From NCBI GenBank assembly GCA_030220185.1, contig JASPKZ010009944.1:1-64000 (forward strand): DNA of 64,000 nt, in the 5' to 3' direction. The notes below the pieces were generated by a model that worked only from the letters and a program-made list of their open reading frames with translations, was not told where the DNA came from and ran no database searches. The DNA comes from Diploptera punctata. Its lineage: Eukaryota; Arthropoda; Insecta; Blattodea; Blaberidae. Shown here piece after piece: positions 63,934-64,000 of this stretch. Both the position numbers and the translations under genes were made by a program. Position 1 is the stretch's first letter. The number at the start of each line of letters is the position of its first letter.

Positions 63934-63989
63934 AAGTTACACTTTATTTTAATTTACACTCAAGTTACACTTTATTTTAATTTACACTC
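63934..63989. repeat. 28-bp tandem repeat
   Basis: Two exact copies of a 28-bp unit (AAGTTACACTTTATTTTAAT then TTACACTC) just upstream of the gag-like frame; possibly the leader of the LTR element. Confidence 0.85.
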
Positions 63990-64000
63990 CGCATGAACAT

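Overview
This looks like nuclear DNA from an animal with a large, AT-rich, transposon-filled genome. An insect is most likely: the window combines BEL/Pao, Penelope-like, piggyBac, Tc1, hAT and Harbinger relics with tRNA-derived SINEs. Nothing here is prokaryotic: there are no operons, and the only host gene is split into small exons with GT/AG borders.

Host gene. Nine + strand exons (2626-2681, 6903-7095, 10839-10958, 23950-24133, 32953-33261, 40052-40290, 49124-49196, 50863-51071, 60084-60289) encode successive fibronectin type III (FN3) domains of a cell-surface protein. Mostly phase-1 introns separate the domains. A receptor tyrosine phosphatase of the PTPRQ/PTP10D type is my best guess, but neither a signal peptide, a membrane segment nor a catalytic domain lies in the window. 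Phases agree at every junction except 10958/23950, where a small exon seems to be missing.

Introns. Almost everything else is mobile DNA in the introns. The dominant component is a Penelope-like retroelement (PLE) family, here called PLE-A. It appears as dozens of fragments of reverse transcriptase, GIY-YIG endonuclease and a 3' tail. The tail ends in a short hairpin (ATGAGGTRAG ... ACCTCATAATGTTAYTTCC) and carries hammerhead-ribozyme-like cores. Many copies are palindromes, from about 100 bp up to about 1.7 kb. A second PLE family (PLE-B, 1730-2330 and 7675-7927) has the best hammerhead candidate. A third PLE (60660-62480) is the most complete coding copy.

Other elements with definable ends: a Tc1 element (11067-13212) with a Harbinger-type MITE inside it; two further MITE copies inside a LINE and a PLE; piggyBac-type elements (14447-15439, 42457-43757, part at 46850-47385); a foldback MITE (26090-26599); a hAT element (36730-39523); a mariner-like element (47733-48492); a BEL/Pao LTR retrotransposon (51937-57249) that has lost its RT core; a pogo/Tigger-like element (58709-59474); and at the right edge a gag-like ORF. 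LINE fragments of at least three kinds and at least four tRNA-derived SINE families fill much of the rest. All transposon genes seen are broken.
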